A stretch of 24,424 nt of DNA. It comes from DAONLM01 sp035406685 (lineage in GTDB: Bacteria; Spirochaetota; GWE2-31-10; MWDO01). The stretch lies in assembly GCA_035406685.1 (NCBI GenBank), contig DAONLM010000020.1, positions 1 to 24,424 of the forward strand, given 5' to 3'. Position numbers and translations under genes: made by a program. Below, one piece after another: positions 17,144 to 23,921 of the stretch; within the stretch, counting starts at the first letter, position 1, and every line of letters starts with the position of its first letter. The notes beneath the pieces were generated by a model. That model saw only the letters and a program-made list of their open reading frames with translations, ran no database searches and had not been told where the DNA came from.

Positions 17144-17686
17144 ATGAATAATATTCGTAAAATTTTAAAAAACTATAATTTTGAGCATGAGTTACACATA
17201 GTCGTTAACTCTGCTATGAAGAAAAAACTTGCGTCTATCGCAAGAAAATTCGACGTCTCTCTTTCAGGACTCATTGTGTATATCTTGCAACTCTATGTTA
17301 ATAGAGTAAAAAAGATATATTGTTTCGGAGAAGAAGATGGAAATAGATATGAGAGAATAGATGGGGATGCAAGAATTCATGTATATCTGTCAAAACAGGA
17401 CTATCGTTTTTTGAAGAAAATCCATGCTGATCTTAATTTTTTCAGCATGGGGGCTTTACTGAGGAGAATTATCCTACTTTTTTTGGAAGAGTATGAGAAA
17501 CTTGGGATTACAGGGGTTGAGATTAAGTGTAGTATAGTAACATTAAGGTTATTTTTGAGACTAACAAAGATAAAAAAGTGGAATAAGAGCAGAGAATTAT
17601 CCCACTTTGAAGGCAACACCACCCCATTCTACAAGGCAATCTACAACGATTGCTATCAGGTAATAGGCTTTGAGACATATTATTAA
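17144..17686 (+). CDS. Small protein with two ribbon-helix-helix-like segments, paralog 2
   Basis: This 180-aa protein is related to the one at 5124-5624. It has a first strand-helix-helix unit at 16-55 (ELHIVVNSAMKKKLASIA, then VSLSGLIVYILQLYV) and a second at 77-116 (RIHVYLSKQDYRFLKKIHAD, then FSMGALLRRIILLFLEEY). A basic linker and a tail with Trp146 and NTTPFYKAIYND (158-169) follow. The paralogs match best in the second unit and the Trp/TTP tail. I start at 17144, not 17126, because TGGAGG (17131-17136) sits 7 nt before it. No toxin or other partner gene is adjacent: the divergent PBP operon is upstream and 600 bp of non-coding repeats lie downstream. DNA binding is inferred from fold, not shown; I do not recognise a named family. 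Confidence 0.7.
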   Translation: MNNIRKILKNYNFEHELHIVVNSAMKKKLASIARKFDVSLSGLIVYILQLYVNRVKKIYCFGEEDGNRYERIDGDARIHVYLSKQDYRFLKKIHADLNFFSMGALLRRIILLFLEEYEKLGITGVEIKCSIVTLRLFLRLTKIKKWNKSRELSHFEGNTTPFYKAIYNDCYQVIGFETYY

Positions 17687-17760
17687 AAAAAATTTATTTT
17701 AAATTCTACTAAAAAATAAATGAGATTATTAAAATCTTTTCTCAAACAAAATTAACCATG

Positions 17761-17805
17761 GGATAATTCTATCTTCTAAACTGCCTAAAAATAAAACCGC
17801 ACCCT
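17761..17805 (+). repeat. Repeat A, copy 2
   Basis: This is the direct partner of 65-109, with 37 of 45 bases identical without gaps and the shared end CGCACCCT. It begins 75 bp after the stop of paralog 2. Confidence 0.6.
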
Positions 17806-17849
17806 TACATTTTGAGTAAAAATTTATTTTACAGATAGATAGAAAAAAG

Positions 17850-17891
17850 GACAAAACTTCATAATTACTGAAAATGATTAAAATAATATTA
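17850..17891 (-). repeat. Repeat B, copy 2 (inverted)
   Basis: The reverse complement matches 131-172 at 37 of 42 positions. In this locus B is inverted relative to A, unlike copy 1. A 14-bp element at 17806-17819 is also inverted relative to a 13/14 match at 46-59. Confidence 0.6.
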
Positions 17892-17895
17892 CTTC

Positions 17896-17948
17896 TTATT
17901 CTTCCAGCAGGGATGCTTGAAATAATTTAAGCAAAAATACTGGAATAA
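17896..17948. other. Imperfect long hairpin, possible structured RNA
   Basis: The outer arms TTATTCTTCCAG (17896-17907) and CTGGAATAA (17940-17948) pair with a 3-nt bulge. The inner arms GCTTGAA (17915-17921) and TTTAAGC (17926-17932) pair with one G-U around ATAA. The two stems are separated by 7-nt and 7-nt sides of an internal loop. No T tract follows, so it is not a simple terminator. Confidence 0.35.
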
Positions 17949-18221
17949 CTTTATTTTTTCAGCTATTTTAGAAAAGTGTTAAAATTTTGGATTATGGTGT
18001 ATTGAATAGATCAATATAAATATTTTGCTTCAAATAATGTTAAAAACAAAATTATATTTTCATAATTATAATGCTTTGAAATAAATTTAGTAATTTTTAA
18101 CAATAATAATTTTATTATTTTAATTATTTTAAGCAATTATGATTTTTTTCAATTTTTTTTTAAAGAAATTTTTGTCAAAAGTAAAAAAAATATAAAAAAG
18201 TATTTTTTTAAATAAAAAAGA

Positions 18222-18249
18222 TTGATTTTTTAAAAAAAGATGCTATAAT
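18222..18249 (+). promoter_or_regulatory. Extended -10 promoter of the first LPP20-like gene
   Basis: TTGATT (18222-18227), 16 bp, TATAAT (18244-18249) preceded by TG plus one base (extended -10). The flanking A/T tracts upstream could act as an UP element. The leader to the ATG at 18286 is about 30 nt. Confidence 0.75.
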
Positions 18250-18285
18250 TATATTAACAAAAAATTTTATGATAAGGAGAGAAAT

Positions 18286-18930
18286 ATGAAACTTTCAAAA
18301 TTAGTAACAAAATTATTTTTAGCTATTTTTGTAATAGCACTTTTTATTAACTGTGGTGGTAATGGAGAGACAAAAGAGAATGAGACTAAAAGTTCAAGTA
18401 AAAAGAAAAGAGTTGATGCACCATCATGGTTTTTAGCACCACCTTATGCAGAGGATGCTCTTTATGCAGTTGGTTATGCTAAAAAAGATAATTTGCAGTT
18501 AGCATTAAATGTTGCAACAAACAGAGCAAGGGATGAGCTTTCAAGAGTAATTGGAGTAAAAGTAGCAAATATGATTAAAGATTTTATTGAAGAGGGAAGT
18601 GTAGGTTCTGGTAAAGATAAGATGGGCCAGGTTACAGAGTTTTCTCAATCAGTATCAAAGTCAATTACAGAGAATACTCTCAATATGACAAGAATCGATC
18701 AACAGGAGATCTATGAACTTGAAGATGGTAGTTTTGAAGCATTTGTTCTTGTTAAACTTTCTCTGGCTGATTTGAGCAGTAAAGTAGACGAAATTATGAA
18801 AAATAATGCAGCAGCCTATGCAAAGCTTCAGGCTAATAAGGCTTTTGAAGATCTTAATAAAGAGCTAAAGAGCCTTAAAGGAACAGATCCAGATTTAAGA
18901 GCAAAAGAAGGTTCTACCGATAATCCATAA
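18286..18930 (+). CDS. LPP20-family lipoprotein
   Basis: This 214-aa protein has a basic N-terminus, a hydrophobic stretch and a lipobox-like LFINC with Cys23, followed by a Gly/Ser/Lys linker typical of exported lipoproteins. From about 44 to 170 it has the LPP20 pattern: APSWFLAPPYAEDALYAVGYA, then a long helix with ALNVATNRARDELSRVIGVKV, a stretch of polar strands, and a closing LEDGSFEAFVLVKL. The last 40 residues are helical and charged. LPP20 proteins are envelope lipoproteins of largely unknown function. AAGGAGAGAA precedes the ATG, and it has its own promoter and terminator, so it can be made independently and probably strongly. It is the first of three related proteins in a row. Confidence 0.85.
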   Translation: MKLSKLVTKLFLAIFVIALFINCGGNGETKENETKSSSKKKRVDAPSWFLAPPYAEDALYAVGYAKKDNLQLALNVATNRARDELSRVIGVKVANMIKDFIEEGSVGSGKDKMGQVTEFSQSVSKSITENTLNMTRIDQQEIYELEDGSFEAFVLVKLSLADLSSKVDEIMKNNAAAYAKLQANKAFEDLNKELKSLKGTDPDLRAKEGSTDNP

Positions 18931-18943
18931 CGGGCTTTTTATA

Positions 18944-18979
18944 ATAAGAGTAGGCTAATTGCCTGCTCTTATTTTTTTT
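18944..18979 (+). terminator. Strong rho-independent terminator after the LPP20-family lipoprotein gene
   Basis: A 12-bp stem with one T-G pair (18944-18955 with 18961-18972; arms ATAAGAGTAGGC and GCCTGCTCTTAT) has loop TAATT and is followed by an unbroken run of T to 18979. It ends only 5 nt before the ATG of the next gene, so that gene must rely on read-through or a promoter inside the hairpin region (TATAAT at 18940-18945). Confidence 0.85.
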
Positions 18980-18984
18980 AAAAT

Positions 18985-19776
18985 ATGAAAAAAATAATAT
19001 TTTTTCTTTTTATTTTGAATAATATTTTTTTAATTAGTTCTCAAAATTATAAAAGTATTAATACAATAAGATTTTTTAGAGCCCCAGGGCTTTATGATAA
19101 TTATTACTACTTTTCAGTTTTAAATCCTTTTTATACATCAGAGAAAGAGAAGAACTATATTATTAATGCTCTAAATGAGATAATCAAATTTGTAAATGTA
19201 GAGATAAATTTTAGTTCTTATGATCAAACATTGGGAAGTTTTATCCTTTCTGATAGAAAGATCATAACTTCAATTGATTCTGAACTGGCAGTGGATCTTG
19301 TAAACTATGTGAAAATTGTTGATTCAAAGACAACAAAATATGGAGAGGTAACCTGTATAAAGATAAACTACTTTGATTTATATAAAATATGGATGAAATT
19401 TAATAATGAAAGGTTGCCATATTTTGATTTTGAATTAAGGGATTATATTTTACCAAATGGGGTTCCTTCATGGTTTGTAAAACCTCCTCAAAGAGATGGA
19501 TATATTTTTGGTGTGGGTGTATATAAAAATGACTCAAGAACGGCATATCTTTTTACAAAGTCAGACATTGCAGCAAGAACAGAGGTTGTTAATACTCTCT
19601 CTATAAAAATAAAGTCAGAGTTGTATGATTATTTTAGTGATAACTTTGAGCTTGTGAATTTTTTTAGCAACCATTCAAATAAAGTAACACTTGGCGGTAT
19701 AATGATAATAAGAAGATATTTTGATCAGAAGTCAAAGATTGCATACAGTCTTGCTGTATATAAATATAAAGAATAG
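18985..19776 (+). CDS. Exported protein with C-terminal LPP20-like region
   Basis: This 263-aa protein has a signal peptide (about 1-19, FLISSQN end, no lipobox Cys), so it is probably periplasmic or outer-membrane associated. Residues about 20-155 match no family I know. From about 158 the LPP20-like opening PSWFVKPPQRDGYIFGVGVY appears, followed by a helix (DIAARTEVVNTLSIKIKSEL) and a final IAYSLAVYKY strand, paralleling the first LPP20 protein. The ATG directly follows the upstream terminator and has no ribosome site, so expression is likely low. The next gene is 12 bp downstream. Family placement is moderate; function is unknown. Confidence 0.7.
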   Translation: MKKIIFFLFILNNIFLISSQNYKSINTIRFFRAPGLYDNYYYFSVLNPFYTSEKEKNYIINALNEIIKFVNVEINFSSYDQTLGSFILSDRKIITSIDSELAVDLVNYVKIVDSKTTKYGEVTCIKINYFDLYKIWMKFNNERLPYFDFELRDYILPNGVPSWFVKPPQRDGYIFGVGVYKNDSRTAYLFTKSDIAARTEVVNTLSIKIKSELYDYFSDNFELVNFFSNHSNKVTLGGIMIIRRYFDQKSKIAYSLAVYKYKE

Positions 19777-19788
19777 AAGGTTAAACGT

Positions 19789-20331
19789 ATGAGAAAAAGA
19801 TTTTTTTTGTTTTTTATGTTTATTACTATGATTTTTAATGCAGAGGAGAGTGATTTATCTTTTTTAATTCCAAAAGATAATGAGACTCTATATTGTATTG
19901 CTGGATCAAAAGAGGAGAATGAAATTCTTTCTTTTGATACATCAAATGCAAAGGCAAGGGTAACTCTTGCAAATTTTGTAAAAGAGAGATTATCAAGTAT
20001 ATTAAAAGATATTTTAGCTAACTTTAATGCAATAAATAATATACCAGAATATGAGATTGCAATTAATAATATAACAGAAGAAATATACAATATTGTTCTT
20101 TACAACTCTAATGATAATAGGAGTTTTTATAATAAAAAAGATGGTTTTTATTATGTAAGAGTAATTTTTGATATCAAAATAATGAAGGAAAATTTTGAAA
20201 AAATAGTGAGAAATAATGCGGATCTTTTAATTAAATTAAAAATGAATAGACCTTTAAAAGAATTTATATTAAAATTGGAAGAGATAAAAAGTAAAAATTT
20301 TTACAATGAGAAAATTTTTATAATATATTAG
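19789..20331 (+). CDS. Small exported protein related to LPP20
   Basis: This 180-aa protein has a signal peptide (about 1-18, ending FNAEE). The rest resembles a trimmed LPP20 domain: LYCIAGSKEEN replaces the usual LYAVGYAK, then NAKARVTLANFVKERLSSIL as the long helix, and KDGFYYVRVIFDIKIMKENF as the last strand and helix. The usual PSWF-x-PP opening is missing. An AAGG ribosome site precedes the start, and its stop is 8 bp before the adenylate cyclase ATG, so it is co-transcribed with it. Homology to the two upstream proteins is inferred from pattern order; a profile search would be needed to prove it. Confidence 0.6.
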   Translation: MRKRFFLFFMFITMIFNAEESDLSFLIPKDNETLYCIAGSKEENEILSFDTSNAKARVTLANFVKERLSSILKDILANFNAINNIPEYEIAINNITEEIYNIVLYNSNDNRSFYNKKDGFYYVRVIFDIKIMKENFEKIVRNNADLLIKLKMNRPLKEFILKLEEIKSKNFYNEKIFIIY

Positions 20332-20339
20332 AGGATTTT

Positions 20340-22448
20340 ATGAAAAAAGATAAGAAGATAATAAAAAATTTGATTATTTCATTTCTTGTGATAGGAATAA
20401 GTTTACTATTTTCATTATTATTATTTATCTCTCCAGTAAATGAAAAATTGCAAAATCTTATATGGGACTCTTTTTTCAGATTATCCCCTCAAAAAAAGAA
20501 TTTAACGAAAAATGTTGGGATTATTACCATAGACGATTTAACACTTTTTGAGGCTCAAAAAAGAGGAATTTTATGGCCATTTCCAAGAAATATTTATGCT
20601 CTTGTTGCCGATTTTTTAGTAAAAAATGGGGCAAAAGGGGTCGTATTTGATATTATATTTTCTTCACCAGATATAGATAGAGCAGACTCGTATGGTGAAG
20701 AAAATGATAGGGCTTTTTATTCTGTATTAGAAGAGAATAAAAATATAATACTGGCATTCAATATAGACAAAAGAAAAATTTATGATTTTGTCTTTGATCC
20801 ATTATCTATAAAAAATATCAATAAGTTTAAAAATATACCTCAATACGGCTCAATATTACCAATATTTGAATTATTTAAAGAGGGGACAAATAATTTTGGT
20901 TATGTTGATATAGAGACTGAAACAGACGGAATAATAAGAAAATATAAACCAGTTGTTCAAATAGGATCCAATTATTACCCATCTCTTGCTATTGCGACAT
21001 ATGTCGCATTGGATAGTGATGAGTTACCTTCTAATTTAAGATTCGATAAAAATGGAAATTTTATATTAAAATGGTATGGTGAGGGTGGGATTGATGTTGA
21101 TGATAATGGAAACTTAATACGACCTTCTACATTTGATTATTTTTCATTCTATCATATTCTTGCAAATGCCATTGCTGATAGGAGAGGGGAGAGTCTCACA
21201 ATTGATAAAAAATTGATAAAAGATAGAGTATTTTTTATAGGAGCAAGTGCAAGAGGATTACTTGATTTAAAAGGGACTCCTTTTACTATAAAGGGTAAGG
21301 CTTATCCGGGTGTTGAGATCCATGCAACAGCATATTTAAATATTTTACATAGGGATTGGATTGTTAAGTTTAATTTTATTTTAGAATTAATCATATACTC
21401 TCTTATTTTGTTAATTATTATATATTTTGGTATAATATCAAAATCATATTTAAAATATTCTTCTATTTTTGTTATTATACTTCTCTTTATTTTAGCATTT
21501 CATTTTGTTTTATTTCAAAATTTTAATATAATGAGTCATTCTGCATATTTTATAATATACTTAATAATCTCATTTGTCTTCACACTGGGTGTAAATTATA
21601 TTCTTATTGGTAAGAATAGAAATATGATAAAACAGGCTTTTGGGACATATTTAAGCCCGGATCTTGTCCGAAAGATTACAGAGAGTGAGAATCAAGTCTC
21701 TTTAAAGGGTGAGAATGTGGATGCCTCTGCATTTTTTATAGATATACAGGGATTTACCACTTTTTCAGAAAAAAATGATCCAGAAAAAGTAGTTGATGTA
21801 TTGAATGAATATCTTAAAGCCTTTTCAGACATTATTATAAACAATAAGGGTTTTGTAAATAAATTCCTTGGCGATGGTCTTATGGCTCTGTTTGGAGTGC
21901 CAACTTATTATGAAGATCATAGAAATATGGTTGTTAAATCTGCAATTGAGTGCTATAATATAAATATGGAGTTAAGTAGAAATTATGGATTGAATGTAAG
22001 AATAGGAGTTAATTCTGGTAATATGATAGTTGGTGATATGGGTGGTGGTGGCACAAAATTGGAATATACTGCAATTGGGGACAATGTTAATCTTGCAAGT
22101 AGATTGGAAGGTGTTAATAAATTTTTTGAAACAAAAATTTTAATAAGTGAGAATACTTATAGTAAGTTATCAGTTGAGTTAAAAGATTATTTTAACTATC
22201 TTGGTAGAATAAGTGTTAAAGGGAAAGATATACCTATTGCTATTTACTATTTTTTACCTGCAAAGAAAGATATAATTGATCAATTTGAAAAAATGGTGGC
22301 AAGCTATGAAAAGAGAGATTTAAAAACATTTTTAAATTATGTTGAGCTTTTTAAGAATATTGATTTTGGACCTGCTAAATTTTATGTGGAATATTATGAA
22401 AATCATAAAGATAATTTTGGAGAACCGATTAAATTAACTGAAAAATAA
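20340..22448 (+). CDS. CHASE2-domain membrane adenylate cyclase (class III)
   Basis: This 702-aa protein is predicted to make cAMP in response to an extracytoplasmic signal. It has one membrane helix (about 10-30), a large CHASE2 sensor outside the membrane (about 35-335, with LWPFPRNIYALVADFLVKNG and GAKGVVFDIIFSSPD), three membrane helices (about 345-423) and a cytoplasmic cyclase domain (about 460-640). Metal Asp468 (FFIDIQGFT) and Asp512 (FLGDG) are present. Lys508 and Thr577 (EYTAIGDNVN) fit adenine specificity, and Asn584 and Arg588 (NLASRLE) fit transition-state binding, so the enzyme looks active. GAGG lies 5 nt before the ATG. A cyclic-nucleotide-binding protein occurs at 4460-4852, but it is not adjacent. 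Confidence is high for the class, less so for cAMP over cGMP. Confidence 0.94.
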   Translation: MKKDKKIIKNLIISFLVIGISLLFSLLLFISPVNEKLQNLIWDSFFRLSPQKKNLTKNVGIITIDDLTLFEAQKRGILWPFPRNIYALVADFLVKNGAKGVVFDIIFSSPDIDRADSYGEENDRAFYSVLEENKNIILAFNIDKRKIYDFVFDPLSIKNINKFKNIPQYGSILPIFELFKEGTNNFGYVDIETETDGIIRKYKPVVQIGSNYYPSLAIATYVALDSDELPSNLRFDKNGNFILKWYGEGGIDVDDNGNLIRPSTFDYFSFYHILANAIADRRGESLTIDKKLIKDRVFFIGASARGLLDLKGTPFTIKGKAYPGVEIHATAYLNILHRDWIVKFNFILELIIYSLILLIIIYFGIISKSYLKYSSIFVIILLFILAFHFVLFQNFNIMSHSAYFIIYLIISFVFTLGVNYILIGKNRNMIKQAFGTYLSPDLVRKITESENQVSLKGENVDASAFFIDIQGFTTFSEKNDPEKVVDVLNEYLKAFSDIIINNKGFVNKFLGDGLMALFGVPTYYEDHRNMVVKSAIECYNINMELSRNYGLNVRIGVNSGNMIVGDMGGGGTKLEYTAIGDNVNLASRLEGVNKFFETKILISENTYSKLSVELKDYFNYLGRISVKGKDIPIAIYYFLPAKKDIIDQFEKMVASYEKRDLKTFLNYVELFKNIDFGPAKFYVEYYENHKDNFGEPIKLTEK

Positions 22449-22465
22449 CCCTTTTTTATAAAGGG
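22449..22465 (+). terminator. Weak hairpin between cyclase and M48 genes
   Basis: CCCTTT pairs with AAAGGG around TTTAT directly after the cyclase stop codon, but no T run follows. It may slow or process the transcript rather than end it. Confidence 0.3.
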
Positions 22466-22493
22466 ATTAATAAACTAAATAAGGAGATCAAAA

Positions 22494-23636
22494 ATGAGAA
22501 AGATATTTTTTTTATTTTTGTTGATAAGTGGTATCTATGTAGTTATGCCAAAGGATCTTACTATTGCGAGGGATAAGACAGCATTAAGAAGTGGGCCTGC
22601 TAATTATTATGATATTATTTTGTATCTTAAGGCTGGGACAAAGGTGACTGATCTTGGAGTTGCGAAAGAAGATGAGGGCTGGATAAAGGTAAAATATCAG
22701 AATAGAGAAGGTTTTATATCTAAAATAGCGTTATCTGAGGTAAAAAAGGCAAGTGATCCATTTGCGAGTTTGGAGGGAAAAGATTTTGGCAAAACCAAGA
22801 ATGAGATATCCCCTGCTTCTTACACTGCGGCTATTAAAGGGTTTGCTCTTGATTATTCGCGAAAAAAGGGTTATGGTAATTATGATGTAGAATCTCTTTT
22901 CAATTCTATTACATTTAAATATACTGATGTTATAAAAGTGTTAAATGAGACAAAACTTGCATATTTTCCTAAAAAGGGAGAATTAATAGGAGTCGAAAGT
23001 ACCTTTATCAATGAAAGAATCCAGGGTGTTGGTTGGGCAATAGCAATGGATGTGATTCAACAATATGGTATAGTCTTTGATCTTGAAATGACAAAGAGAT
23101 TAAACATTATTGCCAATGTCTTAATAAGGCAGACTGTTGATTATGATAGTCAATATGTTGTTTTAATAATAAGTGATTCAGAGCCAGTTGCATTTTCTGG
23201 ACCCGGCGGATTTATATTCATAAGTGATACATTGTTAAAAATGCTTACTGATTATAGAGAGCTAGTTGCCGTATTAGCACATGAGATTGGGCATATTGCT
23301 TTGAGACATGGTTTTAGAGATGTTGCAATAGATGAGGCAAGAGCTGCAATGAAAAGCTCTTTTGATGAACTTGAGAGTGAGACTTTTAGTGAAAAGGAAC
23401 TTGCTCTTTCAGAAGAACTGGAGAGTATAATTGATATGGCAGTAGAAGCATGTAAACTCGTAAGAGATAGTAAAGAGGAGTATGAAGCAGATGATGTGGC
23501 AATAGAACTTTTAAGAAGATATAAGATAGATAAAAAGTTTTTAAAAGAGACATTGGCAAAAGTATATATGAAATTAGGAAACAAATATCCAGAATATAAG
23601 ACTCAATTTGAGTTAAGAATAAAAAAGATTAAATAG
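22494..23636 (+). CDS. Periplasmic SH3-domain M48 metalloprotease
   Basis: This 380-aa protein starts with a signal peptide (about 1-19) and a bacterial SH3 module (about 21-85, TALRSGPANYYDIILYLKAG, then EGWIKVKYQNREGFI), which usually docks to peptidoglycan. A zinc peptidase domain of family M48 follows: FSGPGGFIFISDTLL (234-248), HEIGH (263-267, zinc His263 and His267, catalytic Glu264) and EEYEADDVAIELL, where Glu331 should be the third zinc ligand. All ligands are present. M48 proteins without membrane helices, such as BepA and YfgC relatives, act in envelope protein quality control. AAGGAG sits 7 nt before the ATG. It may share the cyclase transcript and is closed by a strong terminator. 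Confidence 0.9.
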   Translation: MRKIFFLFLLISGIYVVMPKDLTIARDKTALRSGPANYYDIILYLKAGTKVTDLGVAKEDEGWIKVKYQNREGFISKIALSEVKKASDPFASLEGKDFGKTKNEISPASYTAAIKGFALDYSRKKGYGNYDVESLFNSITFKYTDVIKVLNETKLAYFPKKGELIGVESTFINERIQGVGWAIAMDVIQQYGIVFDLEMTKRLNIIANVLIRQTVDYDSQYVVLIISDSEPVAFSGPGGFIFISDTLLKMLTDYRELVAVLAHEIGHIALRHGFRDVAIDEARAAMKSSFDELESETFSEKELALSEELESIIDMAVEACKLVRDSKEEYEADDVAIELLRRYKIDKKFLKETLAKVYMKLGNKYPEYKTQFELRIKKIK

Positions 23637-23641
23637 CGATT

Positions 23642-23672
23642 AAAGGCACTTTTTTAAAAGAGTGCCTTTTTT
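23642..23672 (+). terminator. Rho-independent terminator after the M48 gene
   Basis: AAAGGCACT (23642-23650) pairs with AGTGCCTTT (23661-23669), extended by further T-A and T-G pairs, and is followed by a T run. The next gene on the opposite strand ends 14 bp away, so the hairpin may serve both directions. Confidence 0.85.
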
Positions 23673-23685
23673 ATATATAAAATCA

Positions 23686-23895
23686 TTATTTTTTGTTGAT
23701 TTTTATGGAGGAAGTTGTGTTATATTTTGGATTCCACTCACCAAATAAAATTTCAATAGCCCGTATGATGTTAGTTTTTCCGGAATTGTTTTCCCCGATA
23801 AGAATTACCGGCTGATTTTCTGGAAATTTTATAGTCACTGGGCTATTGCCTATTGAACGGTAATTTTCAATTGTAATAGATTTGAGTTTTGCCAT
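23686..23895 (-). pseudogene. Truncated AAA/OLD-type ATPase, N-terminal fragment
   Basis: Only 69 codons remain of an ATPase of the SMC/RecF/OLD type: ITIENYRSIG, an FPENQPVILIGENNSGKTNI Walker A (Lys-Thr at about 45-46) and AIEILFGEWNP, as expected of a 500-700 aa protein. After about residue 58 the similarity stops and the frame runs into an Asn/Lys-rich tail and a stop, next to the terminator of the convergent M48 gene. No Walker B or TOPRIM part can be found before 23686. It lies 26 bp after the restriction gene and was probably co-transcribed with it. It is probably a deletion remnant, although a short expressed peptide cannot be excluded. Confidence 0.75.
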
Positions 23896-23921
23896 ATTTT
23901 CATTTATTTTACTTTCCTATG

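Larger units (their letters stand above)
17687..18221. other. Long non-coding repeat-bearing interval
   Basis: No plausible gene, tRNA or rRNA is visible. The interval contains repeat A, an inverted copy of repeat B, a long imperfect hairpin (17896-17948), and several variants of TGCTT-n-AAATAAT on both strands (17914, 18026, 18072; inverted at 18122-18135). It ends at the promoter of the first LPP20-like gene. It may be a decayed mobile element, a structured RNA or a regulatory region. Confidence 0.55.

Noticed and set aside
17687..18285. tRNA, riboswitch or IS transposase in the long intergenic region
   Set aside because: No cloverleaf, no recognisable aptamer motif and no frame long enough for a transposase fragment could be found by eye.
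4460..22448. Proposed direct cAMP pathway between the cyclase and the CNB protein
   Set aside because: They are 15 kb apart on opposite strands and the binding pocket lacks a key Glu, so a link is speculation and not claimed as an annotation.
23252..23584. Minus-strand frame inside the M48 gene
   Set aside because: Ser/Leu-rich shadow of a well-supported protease gene with intact zinc ligands.
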